The notes beneath the pieces were generated by a model. That model had not been told where the DNA came from. It did no database searches and saw nothing but the letters and a program-made list of their open reading frames with translations. A stretch of DNA of 64,000 nt from Typhlomys cinereus (lineage: Eukaryota; Chordata; Mammalia; Rodentia; Platacanthomyidae): assembly GCA_023101885.1 (NCBI GenBank), contig JALPQD010000302.1, positions 27,956 through 91,955 on the forward strand, written 5' to 3'. The position numbers were made by a program, and so were the translations under genes. Below, piece by piece: positions 44,291 through 56,450 of the stretch; within the stretch, counting starts at the first letter, position 1; each line of letters starts with the position of its first letter.

Positions 44291-46539
44291 AGAAAGAATA
44301 GTTGTCCCAGAGGGTGGTTGAGAATGGACAGGGGAATACAATATAATTTATGGGCACCATTATGAGCTTATGTATTTCTTGCAAGATTATCTTGGCTGCA
44401 AATGCTGGATTCAGGTTGTGTTGCACTTTTCCCTGGTGAGAGCCTGAGGTGTGGTCATTGTACAGGCCGTGAATATTAGGCTGGCTAAAAGGTAAAGGAC
44501 CACCTGAGACCAAGGAGGTCTGGTGGGATTGAAGTACTTTTGAAAATGGGGTAAAAACAGACTGGAAAGATGGGTCGTAGTAACCGGATTGGGAGGCCTG
44601 GGCGGAAGGTCGCGGGTTCATGAAGTGTGGGTCATGATGAGTGGAGGATGTGACCACAGGACCACAGACAAGGAAGGGTGGATGGTAGGCGCTAGGGCAG
44701 GGCTGTGAAGCAGGTCATAAGGAAGATTATATGTGTGAATGTGGAAGCCTGGAAGAAGGCTGAGAACCGTGCTCTCAACAGGAAACGGATGTTGGCGCGG
44801 GAAGAGGATGTGGGGGGGGTGGCCTGACAGTGAGCAGTACAGTGACACCTGCTCCACCTTCAGGTCCCATGGCTTGAGAGGAAGCACCTGGGAGGCCTAA
44901 AGGCCGGCTTCCATTGCAACGAGATCAAGTGCTAAGAGAGAGACTGGGTCTTCTTCCTCTGCTGAATTCCTCAGCTGCAGCTGGTCCATAAAAGTATTGT
45001 CAGCAGGAGACGAGTGAGGGAAAAAAGCACGAGGTATGGGGTACACTGGTCCACACAGGGGCCAGAGTCCTGGATGAAGCAGCAAAGGCACAAGGGTACC
45101 CATGCTGCCAGTCTCAGACCTGGGCATTTAGATTGGAGAAGGAGGAGGGAAGTCTTTCCAGAAATGCAGGGGCTCAGGGGTCCCCATCTGACCTGCCGAG
45201 GAAGGCATAAAGTCAGAAGAAGGTACTTGGATGCTGAGTGTGAGGGATCCTCACTACTTCTTGCAGAGAAGAAAACGCATGATGAAGAATAAATCAGCTG
45301 AACGGCGTTTAGTAAACTGGTTTAGAAACAGCAGAGATTCCCTGCAGCCAACGGAAGGAAGGCCAGCGAGAGGAGAGCCTAGTGCTTGCCTGGCTTCCCC
45401 CGGGCCAGTGACTCACAGACTTTAGCACACGCTGAGCCCCTGGAGTATGTGTCTCTGTCCACATTACTGGCCCTTGTTTGCAGAATTCCTGCTTCATTGG
45501 GGTTTGGGTGTGCTGAAGAGTTTGCACCCTAACAAGCTCCCAGTGGGGTGATTCTGCTACTACTATGGGAGAGCAGCTGAACTGTTCAGAGGAAGGGGTT
45601 CATTAATTACCTTTACTCTCTCTTCTTTCTTCTCATTTCTCCCTTTCCTAAATAACCTAGCACCCAAGAACCTCAAAAGCTATTGTTCTTAACCTCCATT
45701 TCTCTCTTTCCACTCATGATCAAGGGTTTTTTTTTCCTTTCTTTAATGGCAGCAAACCTTCAAGGTTTTTTTCGGGGGGAGGGTAATCAGTCTGTTAGGG
45801 AAACAGGCTCAACTCCTGGAGCTGCTGGGGTGCCACATGGTACCTTCAGGATGGCTTCAGCTTCTCTGTAGTTTTCATTGGCCTCTCAAACCCATTCCAC
45901 TTGAACATATAATCATGAGCCAAGAGAGAATTGACTTCTCAAGAAGCTCACCAGTCTGTTTTCCCATCCTTGCAGCCTGGCTGCACTTCTGAGTCCTTCT
46001 AGGGAGAAATTCAGGGTCTTCTGATAACTTGTCTGTAGCCTGAGAATGGCCCTTAGACTCAGATGGAGACTACATTTCAGATACTAGTACAGGTCCCAGG
46101 GCTGAGTCTCCTCAGTAGACAACTCACGACAGCTCATGGGTCACTGAGAATGTCCCGCTGACTTCTGAATCTCCAACAGCAAGTGTTTCCTTAATGGTCT
46201 GAAGATAGAAGCCAACCAAGGCTTAGCAAAAAAATGCAGCAAACTTGACATTTCTCATGTAATTTGGGTTCAGTAAGTTTAAGAAAGGGCTCAGAAATCT
46301 TTCTACTTTTTCTTTCTTCTCATTTTATTTCCCTTTCAGACTCCTTCATCAATGCAGTAAGGGAAAAATAGTTTTACTTCAGTTGTAAGACTTTTTGAGA
46401 AAGTCCAATGCTTGGAGTAGTGTTGCTACTTCCTTTCAGATTTTTTTCCAGAGGGAAGAAAGAGGCCAATGTCCTGGAAAGAAGCCTGCCTTCCCTGTGA
46501 CTTTCAGCAGTGTGGGAAAGGAAAACAGTAGGTTTTCTT
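44291..46539. other. Unassigned DNA, no supported gene
   Basis: The longest frames (44229-44657 and 44618-44887, minus strand) show no known domain. No exon is called. Confidence 0.5.
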
Positions 46540-46618
46540 AGTTTCTTGCCTCCCTTCCTCCCTTCCTCCCTTTTTCCCTTCTTCCCTTCATCCCTCCCTC
46601 TCTCCCTTCCTTCCTCAC
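46540..46618. repeat. CCTT/CCCT-rich tract
   Basis: Pyrimidine-rich tetranucleotide-like tract. Confidence 0.85.
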
Positions 46619-46629
46619 ACAGAATTGTC

Positions 46630-46760
46630 CACTGCAGATCCTTGAAACCAGAGTGGATGCGATGGGTGACTAAACCTGGCAGCCTAGCATGGCGTGGAGT
46701 TCTGCTTTTAACATGTTCCCCAAGTGAGATCATGGTGATGCCAAAGAACATTTAGGAGAG
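46630..46760. mobile_element. hAT-Charlie-type MITE relic (weak)
   Basis: CTTTTAACATGTTCCCCAAG then TGAGATCATGGTGATGCC is like the AACAAGCTCCCCAGGTGAT...GATGC part of the MITE near 10.1 kb. Confidence 0.4.
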
Positions 46761-47407
46761 GATCTGGTGAAAGAACCGCATTGAACAAACAGTAATGAAT
46801 AGAGACCAGTTCACTAATGCCCATTTCACTACTTTGTAGGGATGGCTACTTTTGCATTTTCTGAAGAGTCATAGTTCTATGACTTTTGCACCAATTTGAG
46901 AATTTAGATTCAATACACATTTTTAATGGTACACTACTCTTGTAAATTCATATATTTCTGAACTCAGTCTTTCCCACTGTTTTAAGATAATGTACTGCCT
47001 AACCTCACTAGGGAATCTTTGTCTTACAGAGCTTTATAAATGCAAATAGAATAGTTCATCATTAACTGATAATGAGCAGTGTTTGCAATTTTCTTAGGGA
47101 AGCATATGCTTTATTAAAATCATGGCATTAAATTCAGCTTCCTAAATCATTTAAAAAGCTAATATAACAGTAATACCATGTCCCAACAAAGTATCAAAAC
47201 TCAAATGCTGCCAGCAATTTCTTACAAACACAGATTCAAAGTTCTTTGAAAATGTACTAGAAAATAAAACCCAACGTTGTATGAAGATGTAATTAATAAA
47301 CGATGCCCCAAAATTCAGAGATGATCTGATGTGAAAAAAAGAACATGGATTAATTATATTAAGAGTGAGATCAGCAAAACAATTCTGTGCTAACAAAAAG
47401 CTATCAC
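46761..47407. other. Unassigned DNA
   Basis: AT-rich, with no recognised repeat or gene. Confidence 0.5.
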
Positions 47408-47525
47408 TTTGCCAGCTGTGGTGTTGCACCATTGACCACCCAGCACTTGGAAAAGGGAGGCAGGAGGATTTTGAGTTTGAAGCAAGCTTGAGCTACATGA
47501 GAGTTCCTCTCTCTGGCAATAAAAC
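47408..47525 (+). mobile_element. B1-like SINE (sense)
   Basis: GCCAGCTGTGGTGTTGCACC, CCCAGCACTTGGAAAAGGGA, GGCAGGAGGATTTTGAGTTT and TTGAGCTACATGAGAGTTCC, in B1 order, with an AAAACAACCAACC tail. Confidence 0.85.
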
Positions 47526-47546
47526 AACCAACCAAATAAAATACCC

Positions 47547-47550
<4 letters not shown>

Positions 47551-47596
<46 letters not shown>
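47551..47596. repeat. GT microsatellite
   Basis: About 22 GT units, continuing into ATACACGCGCGTGCG. Confidence 0.95.
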
Positions 47597-47598
<2 letters not shown>

Positions 47599-48179
47599 CA
47601 CGCGCGTGCGTGCATGTGCAGGTTCATGAGAACATGTTAATATTTAGGTGGGAAGCCAGGCCAGAATGTCATTCTCCAGGGGCTATCCACCTTGCTTTTG
47701 AAAAAGGTCTCTCACTGGGACCTAAGGTCACTTATTAGGCAAGGTTGGCTAGCTAGAGAGCTCCTGGGATCTGTCTTCCCCTGCATCCCTCCTCCCCGCT
47801 TTATAGAGCTGGCCCAGCATTTTTCTTTATTCACTGAAATTTTCATATACAAACAAAATTAGTTTATATCCTTAATACTCCCCATTCCTTCCAGTTCTCC
47901 AATCCAGTCATCTCCCTCCTGCTGTCATGTTCCTCTACATGTGTGGACTACAGGGTTCTCTGTTCAGGATCCTGTACTAGGAAGATCCCAGGTATGGGTG
48001 GTGGTACAAGCAGCCTTCCAGTGGGCAAACCTATAGATGGAGAAGCTCCCCTTCTCTGGCACTTGCCTCAGATACTCTCTCTGGGTAGAATTCTTTCCTG
48101 GGACCTTGCTGTCCATGAGGTAATGTTGATATGTCAGCTAATTCATAGACGTAATGTATAGATGATGTGTGGATGCAGC
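47597..48179. other. Unassigned DNA
   Basis: May hold old L1 3' UTR antisense DNA (47810-48110), but the match is too weak to call. No gene. Confidence 0.35.
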
Positions 48180-48335
48180 TCACCTTGCTGCAGTGAGCTT
48201 TTGGACGCAGCGGCCTTGGACTATTGCATGACATGCCCAGCTTTCTGTGGGTGCCAGGCACCAAACTCATGTCTGTATATTTGCACAGAAAATGTGTTAT
48301 CGACTGAGATATTCTCTAATTTTTAAAGGATTAAA
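48180..48335 (-). mobile_element. SINE remnant (antisense tRNA-like end)
   Basis: TCTGTGGGTGCCAGGCACCA, TATTTGCACAGAAAATGTG then TATCGACTGAGATATTCTC is a decayed antisense B4/ID-like end. Confidence 0.45.
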
Positions 48336-49504
48336 AAGCTCAAATTGGGGTAGAAAACTACTTCCTTATAAAGTGTAGAATGATTATTTCAAATAGCACA
48401 TAGCATTTAATAATTACCATCTTAAGCATCCCTCACTAGCAACTGTACAACGTGACACTGATCTCAAATGTTTAGCCATACCAATTAGATTTGAGAGAGA
48501 AGCATAGGGCAGATTACTCTTTGAGGAGATTTGACTGTAGAACCCAAATAATTTTAAAATCAATAAGTAGACATTTAAAAAATCCCATAGTTTATTATAT
48601 GTTATAGTGATAACTATTTGAGAAATGTATCACAATGATTCCAATCATAATAATAAGTTGCCCCAAATATCTTGTTGGAAGTACAGTAAGCAGTGTGTAA
48701 AACTCATGTGAATTCTATGAAAGGGAAACCTGAGTTGAAATATGCAATATCATATTATAGGTTGAAATCCAAGACTCAAAATTGGGTTGTCAGCTAGTCT
48801 CAAATTAATTTACAAGTATAATATAACTTTGAAGTATTATTGGTAATTTTGTGGTGACTGAGACTAATAGATTTGTTAAAACGCTCAGGAGAAAGAAAAG
48901 GCAAATGGACACACTACCCAGGAAGATTTTGGCAAGAGTGAAGTGTTAGTGAATGTGAGCATGAGTGTGTGTGATGTGTGAGTTGATGTAAAGGAGAAAA
49001 TGTGTTTCAGATGATAATATTTAAGTTTATATTTGAGGGCACCAGTAAAAGCTGGATGAACAGGAAACCAGAATAGACTAGTAAAATCAGAATGGGTCCA
49101 AGCAGATGAACAACAGGCAGAAGTGCTAGTTTGGATTGTGAGGGAAGATCCGGGACTGCTCTGTGGAGTCTTCCTGGTCAAGGAAGGCAGCCTTTTCCTG
49201 ACTGCTGCCATCTCAGGTCAGCTACCTCAGCTCCACTTTCACTAGCAATGCATGCAAGAGCTACTACTCCACAATTTTAAAAAGATGTGTGAAAAAAAAC
49301 ATAAAAAATAAGTGAATGTCCAAGTGTTCAGCTTCATGGGAAGACTAAGGTTAAAAATCTTACGATCAGGTAAGCATAAACTATATGGATTAAAGACAAA
49401 ATGTAAACACTTATTAAAGAACTTGAAGTAGACTGAGAAGGTACCGCAATAGTAGAGCTTTTGTCTAAAGAACTTGAAAAAAATGTATGCAAGAATTCGA
49501 TGAT
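48336..49504. other. Unassigned DNA
   Basis: AT-rich, with no recognised repeat or gene. Confidence 0.5.
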
Positions 49505-49665
49505 CTTGGCCTGGGCATGGGAATGGACTTTAGTTATCCCAGTACTCAAGAGGTTAAGACAGGAGGAACATAAGTATGAGGTCAGCTTGGGCTACCTAGT
49601 GAGTTCCAGGCCAGCTGGAGTAACAGTGTGAGATCTTGATTCCAGAGAGTAGAAGAGGAAGAGAA
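49505..49665 (+). mobile_element. B1-like SINE (sense)
   Basis: TTGGCCTGGGCATGGGAATG, GTTATCCCAGTACTCAAGAG, AGGTCAGCTTGGGCTACCTA and GTGAGATCTTGATTCC in B1 order. Confidence 0.8.
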
Positions 49666-49924
49666 GAAAAGTTAGAAACTGGTATGACAGATAGAAATCC
49701 TTGTCAGCATACAATAATGTTAAAGGTGACAAAAACAAATACTGATAGACGTAAGTATTTAAAAGTGAAAAAAAATCATCTCTATGTAAAAGAGCACCAG
49801 AAAAAATAATCAGAAGTCAAATAAGAAACTAAAAAAAAATCTATAACTTGCTATTTATGGAGGCTTAATAATCAAAATAGAATGGTTTTATGATAAGAAA
49901 AAAATGGAACAGTCCATTACAAAG
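49666..49924. other. Unassigned DNA
   Basis: A-rich, with nothing recognised. Confidence 0.45.
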
Positions 49925-50070
49925 ATTGGGGCACAGTGACACACTTATGATACCAGCACTTGGGAGTTGGAGGCAGGAGGAATAAGAATTCAAAGTTGTC
50001 CTCAGCTTATATAAAGGGTTCAAGCCTAGCCTGTAGTATATGAGACCATGTCTCAAAAAAAAAGAAGGAA
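49925..50070 (+). mobile_element. B1-like SINE (sense)
   Basis: GGGGCACAGTGACACACTTA, TACCAGCACTTGGGAGTTGG, AGGCAGGAGGAATAAGAATT and GAGACCATGTCTC followed by an A-run. Confidence 0.8.
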
Positions 50071-50619
50071 CAAAGGATATTGATGATAATTTACATTTTA
50101 ATTAATTCTACAGTGGATTTCTTGAAAGTTCAGTCAGTGGTAATTCATTTCCTTTCATGCATTTTATTTTTAATATCTGTATTTTCTTCATAAAAGGTGG
50201 GTGGTGTATTAATCTGCTGAAATAAATGTGGAACAAATAATTTAAATCTGTTTACAGCTCTGAAATGTTGTATTCATTTGGGGAAATAAAAAAGTTTTTC
50301 ATTCTTTTTATTAGCTCCATAATTACTTTCTGTGGTATTCTGCCATGATAGCAGAAAACTTGAAAATGTAATTAAGAAATGCTCAAGCTCAGTAGGAGAT
50401 TTGCTAGAGAAGAGAATCTTAAATTTGAAATGTGATGATTGAGAGGAAATGAAACGAACTCTTTCACCAAACCTTGACACTTGGGGAGATGTGAATACCC
50501 CCTGAACAACGTGGAGTTAGTTTGATCAGGAGAGGAGCTATAGGACCCCATGCCTACTGCACTGCTTTGAACTGCTGAGAGATTGTGAATCTTGTTGCCT
50601 GTCAATCAACATTGCTACA
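50071..50619. other. Unassigned DNA
   Basis: No recognised repeat or gene. Confidence 0.45.
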
Positions 50620-50975
50620 GAACCCAAACAGTTTAGGAATCAGGGATGTATTTATGTTCACAGCTCTAGGATGCAGTCTATTATGGCAAAAGAACTATCA
50701 ACAGAGGTTGAGGTTTTGAAAAGGCCATACCACATTTACAAGAATTTTTGGAACAAGAGTAAAGACTAAAGTTTACCTTCTAGCTTGTCAGACTGCCAAA
50801 GACAACAGATTCTCTCTTCATCTTATTCACCTTCCCCAAGAATGGTACCACCCACTGTGAGCCCAATGAATCTACAGGTTTCTTCAAAGGCTTGTCTTAA
50901 CGAAATAATTCTTCATAGGTGTGCCTAAAGGTTCAGTGTTCAATTCTCAACACCTAAAACTAACCGCTACCCTTA
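50620..50975 (-). mobile_element. ERVL-MaLR-type LTR (antisense), ending at a younger LTR
   Basis: TTCACAGCTCTAGGATGCAG, TATTATGGCAAAAGAACT, GGTACCACCCACTGTGAGCC and AACACCTAAAACTAACCGC follow antisense rodent MaLR LTR order. The solo LTR at 50976 starts at its sense 5' edge. Confidence 0.55.
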
Positions 50976-51398
50976 TGTTGCAGTTCATCGGCATGGTTGC
51001 TGATAAATGGCATCAAACAGCAAAAGGGAACAAGGAGTTTATTCTCTTACAATTTTTCAGTTACAGTTCTCAGTCTAGCTTGACGGGAGAGCACACGCCA
51101 ATGCCAGGGCTGAGGGAACTAGCCACAGTATCACCACATAATGATTGAGAGATGGACAATCCTTACTTGTCAGACCAACATGTCTGGCCAAGTGTATAGA
51201 AGGATGCCAACTCTCTCAACCATCTCTCTGTGATTTATTCCAGGGCTAATCCCACCCACCATGGGCTGGGCCTTCCCCATCAGCTAGACAATCTCTTGCA
51301 GGTTTGCTCTGGGCTTAACTCAACCACTAATTCCCTACAAATGTGCCCAGAGCTCAAACCCTCAGCTATCAAGTTGACACCTATGCCTAACCATGACA
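50976..51398 (-). mobile_element. Solo LTR, MT-like ERVL-MaLR family, copy 4
   Basis: Full-length member (CACACGCCAATGCCAGGGC, CAGACCAACATGTCTGGCC, CTAGACAATCTCTTGCAGG, TCAGCTATCAAGTTGACACC). Flanks CCTTA (50971-50975) and CCTTG (51399-51403) match at 4 of 5 bases. Confidence 0.85.
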
Positions 51399-53349
51399 CC
51401 TTGTGTATGCCTAACTCCCTGTGTACCACATTTCTCTGTCGACACTTTGTCTAGGCAGTACAAATGTGCTTCTTCTGTAGTCTTTCCTAGAGCATATTAG
51501 GAAGGGAGTGCCTAGATCTTAGTCTGTTTTGCTAAGATGTGAGATTAGCTCTACATCCCCCCTGTTCTTAGCTGCAGTTGATTTCTGAGCCAAGTGGACA
51601 TAGGAAGTCAATGGTGTCATAAGGACTTGACCTCCTCATTTAGCAGGAAGTGAAAATGCACATCCTGACGTAGACTCCTTGGGTGTTTGTGTCAACTAGA
51701 GGAAAGCCATTCTCTTCCTAGGTGGTATATTACTATATGATGATTAGCAGCTTCGACGCTGGGCCCAGCTTCCTTTCCCTCACATGAGGGGTTCCCTTAC
51801 GTGAGGTTCTGGGAACGCCTTCTCCCAGAATACCAGCCTGTATCTGCAGGTCTCCTGGAGCTTTTAAAGAACATTTCTTGGCCTTTTCTTTAAAATAAAT
51901 TATGTAAAATATTTTGTTACATAAAATCAGGGTTAAATAATTCAGAGTAGATTTTTACCTTACTTGAAAATTGGGTCATGCAGGCTATACAACCTTTAGG
52001 TAAACTGAAATCTACTGTTTAAGTTCCTTCAGAAGCCACAAGGTGTATGTGGGGGAATAAGCTATGTATAGGGAATATTACCTCATAAATTTAAAAGTTT
52101 GATGGTTGAATGACTTTTTGGATAAACTCTGTACATTTCGATGGACAAATGAATAGATAACGTCAGAGACATATTTATCACACAAATCTATTCTCATATT
52201 TTATTTAGTCAGAAGCATTTAAAACCCTAAAAGGGGGAAGGACTTGCTGGCTTGAAACATTCATAAAATATCAAACAAATACCTCTAGGCAAGGAGTCTA
52301 CCCACATAAATTGATTTCTAAATAAAGATTCAATTTAGATTTAGAAGTCCCCTCTGCACCCGGGTATCTATTGCATCTGTAATTTCCTGGCGGGCCTCTA
52401 ACATTGGAGTCAGCTGCCTTGAGGAGGCAAAGCTTCCAATTAACATACTTTTTACATAAACATGTGTTGGAAATCATGGCCACTAGGCACCCTGTCTTTT
52501 ACGATGAGTGTTAAGTCTTTTGGCTCTTAGTTTGGGATCACCTGGTTAGTTCTGGGTTGCGATACTCCTCAAGTGAAAGTGAAAAGCTTGAAGATCTTTC
52601 TTTGCTTCTACTTATTGGAAAATATGATAACATTAAAATTTGAACGTGCATAGGGATTATCAAGCTTTTTATTTTTTTCTTTTTTCCATTCGGTAACTTA
52701 CCATCCGGTGGAAAGGCTCAGCTGCATAGGGAGCATGCGCAGAATGCCACCAGGGCTGAGCCATTCAGCCTCTATCCATTCTGCTATTTCCTGGCCCTTC
52801 CTCTTGTGGGGAGTCGTGACAGCTCAACACAGATCATCCTTTCTGCAGCAAGATCTCATGCACGGGGAGCATGTTTTCACTCTCAGTCATGTGAGTTTGC
52901 CAGGAACAAGGCCTCGCCTCATGGACACGCCCTGCCCTGCTTCCTTGCAAACGTGGTTTCTGATTTATCAACATAACGTGTAAGAGCAGCTGCCCGTGTC
53001 TGTTGGCTGAGTCTGAGCTTGACACAAAGCTTTGACTCGACCAGCTTTTGTCCAGGCTTCCTAGAGACAGAGCATCCTGTCAACTGGGGGCCAGGGGTTG
53101 CGATTTTGTGGAAGATGGAAAGGGCTGCCTGTAACTTCGGAAGAAGTTGCATCTCAATTATTTGATTTGGAAAATTCTTACTGGGGTGTTGTTTCCAGAG
53201 TCTTTTCCTGGCTTGCAGCCAAGCAGGCTTCCCTTTCTGTTCCTTCCCCGTCTCAGCCACCCTGATTCCTTTTTCCGTATCCCATCTGTGCACGGATTTG
53301 ATCACTGCCAATGACCTTAATAGACATGAACTAGGCATGGGAATATTTC
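51399..53349. other. Unassigned DNA, no supported gene
   Basis: No recognised repeat over most of the stretch and no frame with a known domain. Confidence 0.5.
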
Positions 53350-53560
53350 CTTTGGTTGTCTTCCTTGATTATTGTCCATTTTGCTTATTGAGGCAGGGTC
53401 TGTTGCCTAGCCTAGGGATTGCCACTGCTACCGGACTCCAGCTTCTTTTAGGGGATCCTCTGTCTCTGCTTCCCTAGTGTCCCTAGTGCTGAGATTATAG
53501 TCAGGTGTAATATGCAGATTCTGAAGAGCTCTGAGTCATCTCTCCAGATCTATAAGGGGT
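53350..53560 (-). mobile_element. B4-like SINE (antisense)
   Basis: GTCTTCCTTGATTATTGTCC, GAGGCAGGGTCTGTTGCC, CTCTGTCTCTGCTTCCCTAG and GATTATAGTCAGGTG in antisense order, then GAGTCATCTCTCCAG as the antisense tRNA-like head. Confidence 0.75.
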
Positions 53561-53864
53561 TTCTTTAGGTCAGTGGCCACAGAGGACCCTCTTAGATTCC
53601 CTTCAGGTTGAGCACTGAAAGCTGAGAATGCTATGAGGGGGCTCTGCAGGCAGAGGGTAGGGCTGGTAGGATCGCAGGATGGAGTGAGTGGAGGGAGTTC
53701 TAGGAACCAACAGAAGGGAATGAGTGAGGTGTGGAGACAGCGGGAAGAAGCAGAGACTTGGCTACAAGTAGAGACAAGTCTACCGAGCTCACTTTAAGCT
53801 TGGTGGCCTAGCAAGAGTTTGGAGTATATGGTGTTTTGCTTGGGCTTAAAATTGCTGGAATGTT
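53561..53864. other. Unassigned DNA
   Basis: No recognised repeat or gene. Confidence 0.45.
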
Positions 53865-53985
53865 GCCAGGCCTGGTGGTATATACCTGAATCCCAGCACT
53901 CTGGAGGCTGAGGCAGGAGGATTTTGAGCTTCAGACAGGCCTGGGCTATTTAAGAAAAACCTGTTTCAAAAGGAAAATGTAAAAT
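53865..53985 (+). mobile_element. B1-like SINE (sense)
   Basis: GCCAGGCCTGGTGGTATATA, CCAGCACTCTGGAGGCTGAG, GCAGGAGGATTTTGAGCTTC and GCCTGGGCTATTTAAG: a well-preserved B1. Confidence 0.88.
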
Positions 53986-55009
53986 CAAAGTGTTGGATTG
54001 TTATCTGAGTTTTTCACATAGATTTGCTATTGTTGATCTGAGACACAAACATTTTCACATTCTTTCCCCTCCAGGGTTTTCTTACAATGCATTGGATTAG
54101 TGAGAGCTAGGGATTGTTGTTCAGGGATGCTACTGTGCTCTTTGTTTTTTTTTTTACTGCTGAGGTAAAGTTTAAAAAATTCTGAGGAAACAACCCTTGA
54201 GCACTTTATGCTTCATTGCTTTTAATTACTTCTCACTCCGATGGCTCCCTCAGGGACCCCTCACCTCCTGGAGGGCCTTTCATCAAGGAGAAGAAAAGAT
54301 GAGCCTGTTTAATTGTTTTCTTTGTGCTTGGATGGTCCGTCCTGATAGCAAAAAAAAAAACTGAATGTTGAATGTCATCCTCACTGAAGTCCCTAACCTG
54401 GTCATTTACAAATTTAGTTCACTGATCCATTTTCTCAGATTAAGAATTTCTTGGTATTGGTGGATATTGGAGTCCAGCAGGCGCCTCCGATAAGGTTCCA
54501 GATGCCTGAGTCCCAGAATAAGGACCAGGCCAGCTTATTGCAAAAAAAAGTTTCCAAGGGAGAAAATAGAATGGAGCAGGGAGAGAGTTCGGATGCTCCG
54601 TGACAGACATGTCCAAAGAGAGTGAGTTTTTATGTGTCAGAGCATAGTGTTCCAGCTCATTTGCATAGTGTGGACTTTCTTGCCCATGTCCATGTTTCAT
54701 TAGCATCTTAAATCCCCACAGAGGTGTGTGTGCTTTTGTAGTGAGCCATGGGGTGCTGTCAGACACTTGGGGGCATCTCTGCACCGTTAGGAGTGCAGAG
54801 CCTGTTCTAGTTGTGTGTGCGTGTGAGGGAGATGGAAGACAGGCTGGCAGAGGTGATACTTTGCCCACAGAGTCTTCCTTGCCCACCTTTCCACGTTTGC
54901 CCCCTTTGCCCACTTTGTGAGGTCTTCTGAACTTCACACTCTGCCCTACCCTCCTGCCTCAAGGCAAGGCTTTTAAAACTTTTTGGGCATATTGTCTCTA
55001 CAAAATATT
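53986..55009. other. Unassigned DNA
   Basis: The minus-strand frame at 54440-54937 (165 codons) has no known domain and no supporting signal. Confidence 0.45.
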
Positions 55010-55280
55010 GCCCTTCCTCATGCTATTTCCCACATGCTTATAATATATTTTTGGAATAGCCATCTTACCTTACCCTCTCTTGTCCCTCTCCACTTCCCAG
55101 TGAATACTCCAAGCAGTTACCTTCTAACTTCAAAAAAATTTTTTTTACAATCTAGATTCCACATACAAGCATTTCCTCACATTCTTAATTCTTTCATTTG
55201 TGGTTCCAAATGACTGGTGCTTACTGGTGGGTTCTTTCAAAAAGATTTTTTTCATGGACACTTGTGACATTCATCATTTG
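55010..55280 (-). mobile_element. Antisense LINE-1 fragment (weak)
   Basis: TCTAGATTCCACATACAAGC, then TTCATTTGTGGTTCC, resembles a phrase of antisense L1 3' DNA. Confidence 0.4.
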
Positions 55281-55954
55281 AAACTATCGCCTTCACAAAT
55301 TTTTAGAATCTTTCTGTCATTGTATTTTGTAGTAACAAGCATAATTGGTCTGCATCAAAAGATGGGCATGTGTTGCCTTTTAAAGAAACTGGCAGCCAGC
55401 ATTCTGAAATGAGGCCCTGTTTTACTTCCAGTAGCAGTGTTATCAGGTTCCAAAAGCACCTTTGACTGTGTCCTAAATTAAGAATCTCATAGCCATACAC
55501 AGCTGCAGCAGGAGCAGGGACAGTTAATCAAGAGCCAGGACACTTCTATGTGCAGTGGAAATGGGCCAGAGCAAAAAGGAAGCTTAGTTGCTCACTGTTC
55601 ATCGATAAAGGATGCACTTTCATGTCACCTAACACAGGTGTTCTGGCTTATGTGTGCCATGGGGGCTTACGTGTAGTTCTTCATACAGCATCATGCATCA
55701 CATGCTTCATTAACCTCATTTAAGCTCCACCTAAGGGTGTTCGATGAAGTATTGTAATAAGTCATGGGTCACTTTTGAAAATTCTGAAATGCTTCCATGC
55801 CCAGCATGAGCAGCTTAGCTGGCCAGTCACCAGGAGTTTCTATCCTTCTTTCTTGCTAAGTCATATTTTTCTAATTACTAATTTTGTAAAGTTCGAATAA
55901 GTCCTTTTGAGTCTCTCTCCATCTTATTCTCTTGCTTTAGACTCTGGGCACTCC
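55281..55954. other. Unassigned DNA
   Basis: No recognised repeat or gene. Confidence 0.5.
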
Positions 55955-56042
55955 AATAACTCCCCTCCCTCCCTCCCTCCCTCCCTTCCATTCTTCCCTC
56001 CTTCCGTCCTTCCCTCCCTCCCTCCCTTCCTCCCTTCCTTCC
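55955..56042. repeat. (CCCT)n microsatellite
   Basis: CCCT units, then mixed CCTT/CCCT. Confidence 0.95.
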
Positions 56043-56099
56043 TATTTGGAACATGACAACTTCCTTTTCTTCTGTTTTAATCTCTATAAGTTGCCATCT

Positions 56100-56450
56100 T
56101 TATTTTTTTAAATAAATCTTCAATTTTAAGCAGTTGGAATTTCAAACACATTTATAGGAAATACTAACAGAGAGATCCTATGTGCCCTTTGCCTCATTTG
56201 CCAAACTTAGTATACTATCACAACTAGTATATTGTCACAGTATACTGGTACTGTCAAGCTATAAAAAATTACATCACTGCAAGGGTTGCTCCCATCCCTG
56301 TCTATAATCTCAAGAACTTTCCTTTTCTCCTGATTCTCTCCTTCGTTTTTGATGACTCTTGGGACATTGAGACATGTTACATAACGATGACAAGTTTAAC
56401 TGTTCCCATTCTTTCTTAAGAGCAAGCTATGAGACAGCTTGGATATCACA
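56100..56450 (-). mobile_element. Antisense LINE-1 3' fragment (L1M-type)
   Basis: TTTTAAGCAGTTGGAATTTC, ACAGAGAGATCCTATGTGCC, CTTTGCCTCATTTGCC and TGGGACATTGAGACATG follow antisense old L1 3' order. Heavily diverged. Confidence 0.5.

Noticed and set aside
55955..56042. Polypyrimidine splice-acceptor tract
   Set aside because: A CCCT microsatellite with no exon signal downstream.
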